The translations under genes were made by a program, and so were the position numbers. Source: Omphiscola glabra (taxonomy: Eukaryota; Mollusca; Gastropoda; Lymnaeidae). Taken from it: DNA of 64,000 bases. Shown in pieces: positions 30,060 through 40,862 of the stretch. Location of the stretch: NCBI GenBank assembly GCA_964017045.1, contig OZ024808.1, positions 25,885,896 through 25,949,895 on the forward strand, written 5' to 3'. Each line of letters opens with the position of its first letter. The stretch's first letter is position 1. Below the pieces are notes generated by a model. It was not told where the DNA came from, ran no database searches, and worked only from the letters and a program-made list of their open reading frames with translations.

Positions 30060-33000
30060 CTATTCTGTAGGGAATACATTTTCATTAAACAATCCCATCA
30101 GATTCCCGGGAGGTCTGTAGTTGGCCACGACGATGACCTTACCATCGTTACCCTTGGCCTTGCCGATCCCCATCTCTCGTGTGGACTTCCAGACGACTTG
30201 GGTAAAATGGCCTTTTGGAAAACACATAAACATTTGCGTGTTAGGTAATATCATTAGAAACGTTTGCTTGTTAGGTAATATCATTAGACACGCCTGTCCC
30301 CCCCTGCCCCACCCTCCTTAGCTACGCTTCTGGTGTAAAGAATTTTAAAAGGGGACGCGATGTATATTTATGAAAATGCAACGCTGTTTCAATGGTGGTC
30401 TCCCCTTAGTATTATCTCTGGACAGATACGTGAAAGGAATTATTTTATTTAAGACAAAAAAAAATATGTGCACTGTTGATATTTTTCTCACCTGTATTTT
30501 GAGAGCCGCTTCCCGAAAAACTGTAATTTGAGATTTCACTGTACCACATTTCTGTCACCTCCTCACCTGTGCAGTGAAACACGGCGGCCATCAACAAGAA
30601 ATTTAGCAAGAAAAAAAAAATAACGTTTTTACGCGAGTATTTTTTATGACAAGGAAATCTTAGTAGCACTGTTATTAATAGTAGCACTGTTATTAATAGT
30701 AGCACTGTTATTAATAGTAGCACTGTTATTAAGAGTAGCACTGTTATTAATAGTAGCACTGCTATTAATAGCAGCACTGTTATTAATAGCAGCACTGTTA
30801 TTAATAGTAGCACTGTTATTAATAGCAGCACTGTTATTAATAGTAGCACTGTTATTCTTAGTAGCACTGTTTTTAATAGTTAGTGTTCTTGGTAACACTG
30901 TTATTAAGAGTTAGTGTTCTTAGTAGCACTGTTATTAATAGTTAGTGTTCTTAGTAGCACTGTTATTAATAGTAGCACTGTTATTAATAGTAGCACTGTT
31001 ATTAATAGTAGCACTGTTATTAAAAGTAGCACTGTTATTAATAGTAGCACTGTTATTCTTAGTAGCACTGTTTTTAATAGTTAGTGTTCTTGGTAACACT
31101 GTTTTTAAGAGTTAGTGTTCTTAGTAGCACTGTTTTTAATTGTTAGTTTTCTTGGTAACACTGATATTAAGAGTTAGTTTTCTTAGTAGCACCGTTATTA
31201 ATAGTTAGTGTTCTTAGTAGCACTGTTATTAATAGTTAGTGTTCTTAGTAGCACTGTTATATATAGTTAGTGTTCTTAGTAGCACTGTTATTAATAGTAG
31301 CACTGTTATTAATAGTTAATGTTCTTAGTGAGACTTTCATCCCTAGTCAAGAAACACTTTGGAGGCAAAGTTTCACTTAAAAGCTAGTGAATTGATTCAC
31401 TAGACCAGAGGTCCCCAAACTTTTTTGTCTCGTAGACCACTTGCCATGTTTTTTGGTTACCTGATATCGATTTTTTGCAAATTCATTAACTTCAAATTTA
31501 TTTTTGACAGATGGTATAGTGCTACTCATTTTGAAAGATTTAAATTTATAATTTATATATCAGAAAATATACCTAATAACTTAAAATTTAATTTTATTTT
31601 TCATCACGTTTCATGAACATTTATGTTTTTAAAATTTTTACTTCATTGGTACTTTTATAATTTATGTAGGAAGATATATATATTTATATTTTAAGGTAAT
31701 ATTATGTAAGTAAATTGGCACTATCTGTGTATGTGCATTATTCCATTCATGGAATGACAAAAATAGAAGTCACAACCTGCTTACATGAGATCCAATATCG
31801 TTGACCCCCATTTTTATTTCATGGACCCCAAAAATTTCGCCATTCGCTGCAACGCTTGATCAACCTACACAACTTTTCAGAATAGTTAAACCGGAGATGC
31901 TGCGGCCCACTTATTGCTGCGGTCCACTTATAGCTGGAACACTAGGCATTTCTTTTCGTTCTTCGAGCATTTTGCGTTGACCCAGCTAGACAGAGGGCCA
32001 AATGCATGATTGCGATTCCAACTACTGGTCCATGTTACATTTAGTTGGTGAAAACTGTCATCTTGTCACAGCTGTTGAACTGGTGTCTCGTCGTCCTCAG
32101 CCCCCCCCCCCCGAACCCCACGTCTTCCCCTCAAAACGATGACATGACACTTGGCATGTGACATTAAGTTAGTAACGGAGTACTGACGTAATTTATTGAC
32201 AACACTAGTTGATATTTACTAAGTAACAGAAAGTTTGCCATACACATAACACTATGCGCGGCATTTAAGTGTCATGACAAAGGACATTTGCGTTCACCTG
32301 ACATGTCAGCTCCCTCAGATGACCACCTGTTGGCCACATTCTCCCCGAGACGATCTGACCTCAACATGCAATTGCTGTGTTGGAAAGTGTTTGATTTGAC
32401 CAGATGTTCAGCCCAGTTCTGAGCGTACTCGTTGAGGTCATCACTGAAATGTCATATATTGATACTGAAATGGTCAAGTCATATATTGATACTGAAATGG
32501 TCAAGTCATATATTGATACTGAAATGGTCAAGTCATATATTGATACTGAAATGGTCAAGTCATCTAATACACTGAAATGGTCAAGTCATATATTGATACT
32601 GAAATGGTCAAGTCATCTATTACACTGAAATGGTCAAGTTATATATTGATAATGAAATGGTCAAGTAATATATTGATACTGAAATGGTCAAGTCATATAT
32701 TGATACTGAAATGGTCAGGTCATCTATTACACTGAAATGGTCAAGTAATATATTGATACTGAAATGATCAAGTCATCAGTCGATACTAAAATAGTAGTCA
32801 TATATTGATACTGAAAGGTCAAGTCATCTATTGATACTGAAATTGTCAAGTCATCTATTGACACTGAAATGGTCAAGTCATCTATAAACACTGAAATGGT
32901 CAAGTCATCTATAAACACTGAAATGGTCAAGTCATCTATTGACACTGAAATGGTCAAGTCATCTATTGACACTGAAATGGTCAAGCCATCTATAAACACT

Positions 33001-35679
33001 GAAATGGTCAAGCCATCTATAAACACTGAAACGGTCAAGCCATCTATAAACACTGAAATGGTCAAGTCATCAATTAAAATGCTCATGTTTTAAAGCGAGG
33101 AAAAAATGTCCTTCGAGTCCAAGCTTGTGTTAAGCTATTCGTTATATAATGAGAACCCCCCCCCCCCCCCACACTCACCCCACGACTTTTTCCAGAGCTT
33201 AGCAAGCTTTTCACTCGCGGCACACCCCAAGGTGTTGGCCTTTCCAAGAATATAGCGGCACACCACAAGTAGTAACATACAAGCAAACGCCAATTAAGGT
33301 CATGTTAACATTGGTAATGGCGTGTACTAGTGAAAAGTTTCTGGTTACAATGCATAGCGATCACAGAAATGCGTCAAACACAGGCAGCTAATAAATAGAG
33401 CAGAGTTTGACAGCCGGATAATAGGCTAACCAGTCAGTGGCGTAGCGAGCTTAACTCGCGCCCGGGGCACAATACCTTTTTAGCGCCCCCCCATTCGAAA
33501 ACCATACAATATTATATGTAAAATATACCATTTGGCGCCCCTTTGTGAGTAGCGCCCGGGGCATGAAGCCCCCCTTGCCCCCACTCGCTACGCCACTGTA
33601 ACCAGTGTACCTTGTTTGACTGCTTGGTACTAGACTAGCCAATGTATCTTGTTGGACATCTTGGTACTAGACTAGCCAATGTATCTTGTTGGACATCTTG
33701 GTACTAGACTAGCCAATGTATCTTGTTGGACATCTTGGTACTAGACTAGCCAATGTATCTTGTTGGACATCTTGGTACTAGACTAGCCAATGTATCTTGT
33801 TGGACATCTTGGTACTAGACTAGCCAATGTATCTTGTTGGACATCTTGGTACTAGACTAGCCAATGTATCTTGTTGGACATCTTGGTACTAGACTAGCCA
33901 ATGTATCTTGTTGGACATCTTGGTACTAGACTAGCCAATGTATCTTGATGGATAACATTGTAATAGACTGGCCAATGTATCTTGATGGATATCATGGTTA
34001 TAGACTGGCCAATGTATCTTGATGGATAGCATGGTAATAGACTGGCCAATGTACCTTAATGGATATCATGGTAATAGACTGGCCAATGTACCTTGTTGGA
34101 CATCATGGTAATAGACTGGCCAATGTACCTTAATGGATATCATGGTAATAGACTGGCAAATGTATCTTGATGGATATCATGGTAATAGACTGGCCAATGT
34201 ACCTTGTTGGACATCATGGTAATAGACTGGCCAATGTACCTTAATGGGTATCATGGTAATAGACTGGCCAATGTACCTTAATGGATATCATGGTAATAGA
34301 CTGGCCAATCTACCATTTCTGTCACACCTAACTAGATGTACCGACATATTATAATTTACACCCCGTGCTTTTCCTCCGATTGAAGGACTTTTGCACCGCA
34401 CAAATCTTATCATCGCGCGGCACACCAGAGTGCCACGGCACATCGAATGCGGAACACTGCGCTATACTTTCTACCAATGCCTTCCTGTAATATGCTGTGA
34501 GAAGAAGCCGCAATTGGAATTGTAACTTCCTTAGATAAAATAAGATGGTAGTTGCAAGATGGTAGATGTAAGATGGTAGTTGCAAGATGGTAGTTGTAAG
34601 ATGGTATTTGTAAGATGGTAGTTGCAAGATGGTAGTTGCAAGATGGTAGTTGCAAGATGGTAGTTTCAAGATGGTAGCTGCAAGATGGTAGTTATCTGAA
34701 TTGGATGGGGGAAAACTACTGTTCGTGTCAAATATTAGATCACCAGAATCAAAGCGAATCAAAGATTTTCCAATCTTTAGGACACAGGCACTTTGGTGCA
34801 CATTTTTTAAAGACTAACTCGAAAACAAGGTTTGGGTGTAATGTGTCACACGACTAACTTGAGAACAAGTGTGGGGCTAATGTGTCCCACGACTAACTTG
34901 AGAACAAGTGTGGGGCTAATGTGTTCCACGACTAACTTGAGAACAAGGGTGGGGCTAATGTGTCCCACGACTAACTTGAGAACAAGGGTGGGGCTAATGT
35001 GTCATGTGTCAGACGAATAACTTAAAGACAAGGTTTGGGAGTAATGTGTCCCATGACTCACTTGAGAACCAGGGGCGGCACCATGTGCTTGATCCTCCTG
35101 ACATTGTGCGCCTCGAGAGCTTCCTCCCGGAACTGCTGTAAGACGTCACCAGAGCTGGTCGTCAGACAGGGAGAGATACTAGTGGATGACTTGCTCTGGG
35201 AATCAGATACAACAGGACACATCAGATACAACATCAGCCACCAAAATAGAACATCAGTCACCATATGCAACATCAGACATCACAACGCGTACATGTTAAG
35301 GCGTCACAAGACGAACAGCGTGTGCAATCACACCATGATATATCATAATGGGTCACACCATGCACATTATAAAGTGGGGCTCCCACGATGAGACGATTTC
35401 CACCAGCATTCTAAACGTCAATCTCTGTCACAATGTCCCACGCATCAAACATACAACTTTTTTTGTTAATGTAACAGATGCTTTTGCCCACGACACTCAT
35501 GATTTTTGCGCACGAGGCTTAGCGGAGGAATACATAACAAAAGCATGAAGTTAGGGACTTATTTTATTGGAGGAAGGAGCTTTCATGACATTGAAGTGTG
35601 AGGACGGGAGAGGACCTATTGAACAACGTGGACGTACAGTTTACAATAAACTAATCCATTTCTAAAGAAGGGAAATCAT

Positions 35680-35754
<75 letters not shown>

Positions 35755-38700
35755 ACGTATATCGTGTGATTTGGCTGATATTACTATCATTCCAATGATC
35801 ATTTATTGTGTGAATAAAATGCTTAATATGATGTTGGACTTGATAATTCATTTTATGTACAAGTGGCAGTGACGGTTGTTTTTAGCAAATAAATTTAGAT
35901 AACTTTCATCTCTGTTTGCCCCCCACCCCTTTCTCCACCGCACCACACAACGTGGATAGCTACAGTTCATGCGTAATTTAAAAACATCTGATGTTTATCT
36001 GATGTTTATCTGATGTCTCCTCTCATGGAACATTTCATCAGCACAGTTTTCTGTCTCACGAAACGCGAAAAATAGTGCGGCACTGATAAAACTTAAGGAA
36101 TGGTACAGCCTGAACGTGTGACCGATGCTTAAGACTGCACACGCCCTTGAGCAAAGAGCGTTACCATAGCAACCGGTCACATGTTCAATATACAGAGACT
36201 GAACACCCCCCCCCCCCCCCCCCAAACATTAAACAGATTTATTTTTAACGATAAGAATAGAAGTATGCTCAGTTTTTATTTGTGGTGTTTCAGTTTTAAT
36301 TATGGAAACAAATAATTTCGGGTGGCCTTAAATTCTGATTTGGAACATTTCCCCATATTTAGATAAGAAGACCAACCCACCCCACCACCCAACAACAACA
36401 ACAAAAAAAATAAATAAATACAGAAGGACTATTCGAAAGGGACACGTTTATATGGAGTCAAAACATGACACGGAGCATTTGTTGTTGGGGAGGGGGGTGG
36501 TGGTGGTGGTGAGGGATGGGGTAAAAAAATTATATGTGGTCACAACATGACAAGGGACATTTGTTGTTGGGGTGTGAGGAGTGTGGGCAGTGGCGTAGTA
36601 AGGGGGGCATCATGCCCCGGGCGCTACTCCCAATGGGGCGCCAAATGGTATACTTTACTATAATATTGTATGGTTTTCGAATAGGGGGGGACGCTAAAAA
36701 GGTATTGGGGGGCGCTAAAAAGGTATTGTGCCCCGGGCGCGAGTTAAGCTCGCTACGCCACTGAGTGTGGGAGGGATGGGGTCAACGGTTGTATGTGGTC
36801 ACAACATGACAGGGGGGCACAACATTTTTTAAATAAAGTGACATCATAATACAGTCACATGACGTCTCGGCGGTGTAGATACAACCTAATGTGCCGTTTA
36901 AATTTTCTTTCTTCGTCTTGTCCTTAACTATTTATCTTGCCAATATCTTTAAGAAATACACAAATCAATATTCTTTACCGAGTTAAATTAATGACATGCC
37001 ATCAAAACGCCTAAGGTACCTTATGAAATAAACTCGTTACTGCATTAAGGATTGACTTCATTTGTTCGTATGACCTGCAAATGGATACAATTGTAAACTT
37101 GAAGTGAAAATAAAGAAAAAGTGTTGGGGTGTGGGGTGGGGGAGGAAACTGGTGGGATATGATTTTAAAAATTCATATATACCCAGTGGCGTACCTTGAC
37201 TAAATGTCGCTCCGCACGAACTCTAAAAGTGTATCCCCCCCACCTCTCCAAACACATGCACACGTCATATAATGATAAAGAAAAAAAAAGCTTATATCTA
37301 ATTCAGTGGGTTGGACGTGTCGTCTGAGGGCGTGTCATCTGAGGGCGTGTCATCTGATGGCGTGTCGACAGAGGGCGTGTCGTCTGAGGGCTTGTCATCT
37401 GAGGGCTTCTCATCTGATGGCATGTCATCTGAATGCATGTCGCCTGGGGGCAGTGCCTCGGAATGCCACATCGCATGCAGTTAGTAAACAATCACGACTC
37501 AGTGATTAGCAAGCATTCAGAAATCAAGCATGGATTGAAGTGACGCGCGTCACGTTCTTTTAACCACCGAATGTCAGACCAGATGTCACTCGGCACCGTG
37601 TCTTACATTCGGCACTGTGTCTTACACCCGGCACTGTGTCTTACACTCGGCACCGTGTCTTACACTCGACACTGTGTCTTACACTCGGCATCGTGTCTTA
37701 CACCCGGCACCGTGTCTTACACCCGGCACCGTGTCTTACACCCGGCACCGTGTCTTACACCCGGCACCGTGCCTTACACCCGGCACCGTGCCTTACACCC
37801 GGCACCGTGCCTTACACCTCATTAATTGTTCATAAGAAAATAAAATCTGGCCACAGTGCATGCACGAGTCATTGCCAGATTTGAGTCTCCAGTACAGCTG
37901 TGTGTGTATCTGGAGACATTCCAAAGTCTATTGTGTTGTTGACGATCCAAATAAGTATATCATTACACTACAGCTGACTATGGGTAATGACAGGTCAAAG
38001 TGAATGAAATAGAAAACATTTATTACAAAGTTTGTCTCTTTTGGCATTGACTTTTTTTTTTTTTTCGGTTGTAATTTACTTTTGACTACATAACGTTTAA
38101 GGACAATATACAGCAAAGACAAACAAACAACGGAAAAAACAACAGTGCTTCAGTCCAGGATCAATCGCGTGGACGGTTGGAGCTCTACCAATAGACGGCA
38201 ACGCTAAATGTAACGGACGTCACAGCAATGCAAAACACCATGTTTAAGTCATAGCAATGCAAGACACCATGTTTCAGGTCATAACAATGCAAGACACCAT
38301 GTTTCAGGTCATAACAATGCATGACACCATGTTCAAGTCATAACAATGCAAGACACCATGTTTCAGGTCATAACAATGCATGACACCATGTTCAAGTCAT
38401 AACAATGCAAGACACCATGTTTCAAGTCATAACAATGCATGACACCATGTTTCAAGTCATAACAATGCAAGACACCATGTTTAAGTCATAACAATGCAAG
38501 ACACCATGTTCAAGTCATAACAATGCAAGACACAATGTTTCAAGTCATAACAATGCAAGACACCATGTTTCAGGTCATAACAATGCAAGACACCATGTTT
38601 CAGGTCATAACAATGCATGACACCATGTTCAAGTCATAACAATGCAAGACACCATGTTTCAAGTCATAACAATGCATGACAACATGTTTCAAGTCATAAC

Positions 38701-39990
38701 AATGCAAGACACCATGTTTAAGTCATAACAATGCAAGACACCATGTTCAAGTCATAACAATGCAAGACACCATGTTTCACGTCATAACAATGCAAGACAC
38801 CATGTTTCAAGGTGTGGCGACCTGCCAAAGGGAGACCACTTTTTAATTCAGAATTTGTTTCGAGCATCGACCTGACATTGCGGACCCTGGCTGTCACGTG
38901 ATGTGTCATATGGCGTCCTGGTAGCCATATGACATATGGCGTCCTGGTTGTCATATGACATATGATTGCAATTTCAACGAAGGGGTGTTTTTCCGTCTTC
39001 TGGGGCGCCGGTGTGCATTAAAAATAATAAAAATAATTCTGCAACATGGGAGATAACTACTGCAGAAAACTTACCTAAACAATGTAATTCTGTGCCGGCC
39101 CACGAGCATAATGCTCTAAATATTTGATAAAACTGCCCTTTTGCTGTATTACCTTTCGTCACAAGAGGTCGTCCTGGGACCGGACAACGTCCCAGGTGCG
39201 ACAACTTCCCGTCCAAGACTACGTCACCATCCAGACCGCGCCTGCTAGTTGCACCACTAAAATCTCATTGTAAGACAGACTCCCAACTTACGACTCCGCA
39301 GTTCTCAACCTCTAATTTTTTACCATGTTAGCGTTTTGCCTTCCTGATTCCTCGAGTCCCACACCCTGACGATAATTTAGCCATACTGTTGAATGTCCGC
39401 AATCCAAAATTTAAAAAAAAAAAAAAATTACTTCAGCTAAAAGGGAAATAACCACTTAAAGTACTTATAAATTACTTCCCCTTGACACTATTACTTGAAC
39501 TAGACAAATCAGGTCGGTGGGGGAGAGAAACTGGATACACGTCACTTACATGAACTCGGGAAATGTTGTCTGGTGAGAACATGAAAATAACACAAAGAAA
39601 AGATAACTAAAAAAAAAGGTTGGACGTGATCTGTTAGATTCTGCACTGGTGCTCGGCGGTGCTGTGCGGCGTTGGTGCGTGGCAGTGCTGTGCACTACTT
39701 CCGACTGATTAAACTTGATGACATAAGATGTATTATAACTCGAAAATCTATCATTTTGTCAATACGCTCGGACAGATACACAGATTGAAAAATATAGCTA
39801 CAAAACTGGCAACACTCGACCATCATTGTTAAATTTCAAACACAAGGGAGTTCCAGTTTGTAATCAGTTTTTAATGTCGATCCAAGGCAATGCTGCAAAA
39901 GAAATAATGAGAAGACAAAAATAACAACAAATATACAGATATATAAATGTTATTTGTATATACACCAAGACTTACCTCGAGGCAGCCCAT
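30060..39990 (-). CDS. GAPR-1/GLIPR2-like CAP-domain protein, 5 exons
   Basis: Coding exons 39976-39990, 35062-35135, 32298-32443, 30492-30566 and 30060-30211 join in phase to 153 codons plus TAG. Human GAPR-1 is 154 aa. All introns are GT-AG. The protein is one CAP domain without a signal peptide. Visible are [57 protein letters not shown] and [10 protein letters not shown]. The family's His-Glu-Glu-His cluster is complete (His52, Glu64, Glu89, His105). The first exon encodes only MGCLE: Gly2 suits N-myristoylation and Cys3 palmitoylation. GAPR-1 itself is myristoylated and sits on the cytosolic face of Golgi membranes (family knowledge). That tiny exon was chosen because its phase, donor (GTAAGT) and Met-Gly start all fit; it is the least certain part. 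Exon 2 could instead be joined to the exon at 45715-45862, which ends in the same phase. Minisatellites touch the exon 2 donor and the exon 3 acceptor. Confidence 0.88.
30658..31335. repeat. 18-bp minisatellite with 31-bp variants
   Basis: Units of GTAGCACTGTTATTAATA, mixed in the second half with copies extended by GTTAGTGTTCTTA. It occupies the intron upstream of GAPR-1-like exon 4, starting about 90 bp from its acceptor. The 18-bp unit keeps frames open in both strands; these are not genes. Confidence 0.93.
31406..31850. mobile_element. truncated hAT-like element
   Basis: It begins CAGAGGTCCCCAAACTTTTT and is closely similar over its length to the left and right parts of the 841-bp element at 52967-53807. 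It lacks that copy's internal 35-bp array and its right terminus; similarity stops near 31850. The interior contains TTCATGAACATTTATGTT and ACCTGCTTACATGAGATCC in both copies. Confidence 0.75.
32445..33075. repeat. 27-bp minisatellite touching a CAP exon acceptor
   Basis: About 23 units of TATTGATACTGAAATGGTCA plus AGTCATA, changing to a CTATTGACACTGAAATGG variant in the second half. On the minus strand each unit ends CCATTTCAG, and the first unit merges with the acceptor ATTTCAG at 32444-32450 of GAPR-1-like exon 3, so the array repeats that splice acceptor. Confidence 0.93.
33435..33598. mobile_element. hAT-type MITE, copy 2 (164 bp)
   Basis: Opens CAGTGGCGTAGCGAGC and closes CTCGCTACGCCACTG, a near-perfect terminal inverted repeat. 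The 8-bp target duplication TAACCAGT is exact (33427-33434 and 33599-33606). Orientation is opposite to copies 1 and 3. Confidence 0.93.
33607..34315. repeat. 37-bp minisatellite, about 19 copies
   Basis: Units of ACTAGACTAGCCAATGTATC plus TTGTTGGACATCTTGGT. The first eight are nearly identical; later ones switch to GGTAATAGACTGGCC with TTGATGGATATCA. The two subfamilies form separate blocks, as expected for expansion from different founder units. Confidence 0.95.
34540..34692. repeat. 14-bp minisatellite, about 11 copies
   Basis: Units of AAGATGGTAGTTGC with variants TTGTA and TTTCA, in the intron between CAP exons 2 and 3 of the GAPR-1-like gene. Confidence 0.92.
34826..35060. repeat. 39-bp minisatellite touching a CAP exon donor
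   Basis: About six units of GACTAACTTGAGAACAAGTG plus TGGGGCTAATGTGTCCCAC. On the minus strand each unit reads TTGTTCTCAA followed by GTTAGT, which matches the last exon bases and donor of GAPR-1-like exon 2 (GGTTCTCAA|GTGAGT at 35056-35070). The array is a repeated copy of that exon-intron junction. Confidence 0.92.
35680..35752. repeat. (TA)n(GA)n microsatellite
   Basis: About 25 TA dinucleotides followed by about 12 GA dinucleotides. No gene is visible around it (35.2-36.5 kb); a poly-C run sits at 36206-36222. Confidence 0.95.
36588..36763. mobile_element. hAT-type MITE, copy 3 (176 bp)
   Basis: Begins CAGTGGCGTAGTAAGG and ends CTCGCTACGCCACTG. The 8-bp target duplication AGTGTGGG is exact (36580-36587 and 36764-36771). 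It contains a short internal duplication around GGGGCGCTAAAAAGGTATT, also seen in copy 1, so copies 1 and 3 share a recent parent. Confidence 0.93.
37316..37452. repeat. 15-bp minisatellite, 9 copies
   Basis: Units of GAGGGCGTGTCATCT with variants. Upstream at 37183 lies CAGTGGCGTACCTTG, a possible lone end of another CAGTGGCGTA-type element. Confidence 0.88.
37590..37818. repeat. 19-bp minisatellite, 12 copies
   Basis: Units of GGCACCGTGTCTTACACCC. The 19-bp length shifts frame each copy, so all three plus frames read similar Leu/Thr/Pro/His-rich strings; none is a gene. Confidence 0.93.
38220..38815. repeat. 29-bp minisatellite, about 20 copies
   Basis: Units of GTCATAACAATGCAAGACAC plus CATGTTTCA. 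Variants GCATGAC and TTCAAG alternate in runs of several units, so larger blocks were duplicated. Confidence 0.95.
38820..39970. other. stretch without recognised gene
   Basis: Contains a short tandem repeat of GTCATATGACATATGGCGTCC near 38900-38960 and scattered poly-A. An open minus frame at 38974-39216 has no recognised motif. It lies in the first intron of the GAPR-1-like gene model. Confidence 0.4.
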
Positions 39991-40195
39991 TTTACACAGT
40001 CCCTGTGGGCTTCTGGTCCCTGCGGTTAGTGATCAACTGCACACCAAACACGTCTGTGTAATATAAATAATGTCAACGTTTAGGTCAAGCCTCGTCACCA
40101 AATAAATGTTAACAGCAAGATATTCCTTGATGTGCAGTTCAAGGACTTGGTCGTGGCGTGTCAAACTATTGTGACAATACTTCCAGCACAAGCAA

Positions 40196-40400
40196 CATGT
40201 ATCTATCAGTGACTTATATCTATCAGTGACTTTTATCTATCAGTTACTTATATCTATCAGTGACTTTTATCTATCAGTGACTTATATCTATCAGTGACTT
40301 ATATCGATAAGTGACTTATATCTATCAGTGACTTATAGCTATCAGTGAATTATAAGCTTCAGTGAATTATACCCATCAGTGAATATTATACCAATCAGTA
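40196..40400. repeat. 17-bp minisatellite
   Basis: About 11 units of CTATCAGTGACTTATAT, decaying to the right. It sits 200 bp upstream of the putative MGCLE first exon, in the presumed promoter or 5' region of the GAPR-1-like gene. Confidence 0.85.
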
Positions 40401-40679
40401 AATTATACCTTTTGGTGAATTATGCCTATCAGTAAATTTTTAGCTTTTCTTGCATTCTAACTAACAATAAATTACACCAGGGAATTATAATTATCATTTA
40501 ATTATACCTATCAATGACAAACGCATACCAGTACGTTATAACTACTTGTGAAAAATACCCATCCGTTAAAAAATATCTATCAGTTAATATCCCTAAAAGT
40601 ATATTTATTGAATTATACCTGTCAATACAATGTGCCTATAATTATGAGAGAAGATTGGCTGTAAGTAAAATATTCATAC

Positions 40680-40862
40680 CGTGATATATTCCTGAAAAGA
40701 ACCTATTCTTACATTAAAATATTCCTGAAAAGAACCTATTCTTACATTAAAATATTCCTGAAAAGAACCTATTCTTACATTAAAATATTCCTGAAGTGAA
40801 CCTATTCTTACATTTAAAAATTCCTGAAGTGAACCTATTCTTACATTTAAATATTCCTACAA
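40680..40862. repeat. 33-bp minisatellite, 5-6 copies
   Basis: Units of ATATTCCTGAAAAGAACCTA plus TTCTTACATTAAA, with later copies carrying GAAGTGAACC. Confidence 0.9.
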
